IMG/VR virus record: IMGVR_UViG_3300048592_000341
Span: 1-45,156 of that record
Length of the DNA: 45,156 nt
Source of the DNA: a virus
Reading direction: 5' to 3' (one strand)
The notes below the pieces were generated by a model. That model saw only the letters and a list, made by a program, of their open reading frames with translations. It searched no databases and had not been told where the DNA came from. This document shows positions 44,810-45,156 of this stretch, in pieces. Position 1 is the stretch's first letter. Each line of letters begins with the position of its first letter. A program made the translations under genes and the position numbers.

Positions 44810-45156
44810 GCGGCGCGGGCGGCGGCGTCGGCGGCGTCGACGGCGTGGACGGCGTAGGCGGCGCGGGCGGCGTAGGCGGCGGCGTCGGCGGCGGCGTAGG
44901 CGGCGGCGTCGACGGCGTGGACGGCGTAGGCGGCGTCGGCGGCGGCGTAGGCGGCGGCGGCGTAGGCGGCGGCGGCGTCGACGGCGTGGACGGCGGCGGC
45001 GGCGGCGCGGGCGGCGTCGACGGCGCGGTCGGCGCACCAGTGCGCGAATTCCACCAGCAGCGGCCCGGCGTCCACGTAGGGTGTATGCTGCCGCGCCGCG
45101 GACGCGCACGCTTTGCCGTCGCCCTTATGGATGATTCCGCGCAGTTCGCGCAGGCA
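44740..45156 (-). CDS. Second DUF7666-like alanine-repeat protein, C-terminal part (runs off right edge)
   Basis: Reads leftward from the window end. The visible part includes VDAGPLLVEFAHWCADRAVD, then alanine repeats (AAYAVHAVDAAAYAAADAAA), ending ERQVQEDWLAQRVRQLLGV. It is a close paralogue of the gene at 43602-44297, with a shorter repeat. It may be the same gene as the N-terminal fragment at 1-294: both have CADRAVDAA/CADR and a t where the other copy has g. No start within the window. Confidence 0.75.
   Translation of the reverse strand, partial: CLRELRGIIHKGDGKACASAARQHTPYVDAGPLLVEFAHWCADRAVDAARAAAAAVHAVDAAAAYAAAAYAAADAAYAVHAVDAAAYAAADAAAYAARAAYAVHAVDAADAAARAAADAERQVQEDWLAQRVRQLLGV
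44810..45030. repeat. GC-rich low-complexity repeat (alanine-repeat coding), copy C
   Basis: About 220 bases of the same GTCGACGGCG / GTAGGCGGCG units as copy B, in a different order and shorter by about 130 bases. It keeps the minus-strand frame open. Confidence 0.85.
45030..45156. repeat. Terminal 127 bases, identical to 44009-44135; near-overlap with bases 1-132
   Basis: Exact 127-base match to 44009-44135. Bases 45025-45140 also match 1-116 exactly. Over 132 bases the two window ends differ only at positions 117 (a/g) and 121 (c/t). Confidence 0.9.

Noticed and set aside
1-45156. Temperate lifestyle (integrase, attachment site, CI-type repressor)
   Set aside because: No tyrosine or serine recombinase motif and no repressor pair seen on either strand; the control region has repeats but no divergent repressor genes.

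Overview
The window is nearly the whole genome of a high-GC (by eye about two-thirds G+C), short-tailed, P22-like phage, probably infecting a proteobacterium. The virion module follows the P22 order: small and large terminase, portal, scaffold, coat, gp4-like and gp10-like tail proteins, three ejection proteins, fibre, lysis. I see no integrase, excisionase, CI-like repressor, tRNA or rRNA. The 45 kb length, and ends that nearly overlap inside one gene, suggest a circularly permuted molecule assembled as a linear contig. Gene names rest on motifs and gene order read by eye; no database search was possible.

Layout. 1-3384 (minus): a leftward run of about ten small genes, mostly of unknown function, probably early. 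3385-3821: the divergent control region. It holds an FNR/ANR-like box at exactly class II spacing from a -10 hexamer facing left, then 13 copies of a TCGGACA-type element, many 10-11 bp apart, next to the small-terminase gene. 3822-28367 (plus): packaging, head, a methyltransferase-glycosyltransferase fusion, tail, ejection proteins, fibre plus a mini-fibre paralogue, and a lysis cassette that contains a trypsin-like protease. 28364-44737 (minus): replication and nucleotide metabolism. This includes a prim-pol/helicase, a family A DNA polymerase, a DUF2815 ssDNA-binding protein, a DUF2800 nuclease, an SNF2-like protein, a DnaQ-like exonuclease, two nucleoside-deoxyribosyltransferase-like proteins, a DUF5664 protein, four endonuclease VII-type HNH proteins and one LAGLIDADG protein. 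43602-45156 and 1-294: a tandem family of DUF7666-like genes with long alanine-rich repeats, in which the contig breaks.

How it works together. Genes are packed with ATGA, GTGA or TGATG stop-start overlaps, so translation is coupled along long operons. The leftward arm probably runs from the replication genes through the contig junction into the small left-end genes, with further initiation at the FNR-like promoter. The rightward arm is the late operon. The features most worth testing are the phased array and the FNR-like promoter, the lysis-cassette protease, the two domain fusions (methyltransferase-GT9 and HNH-deoxyribosyltransferase), the mini-fibre, the hairpin over the DNA polymerase start, and the alanine-repeat family.
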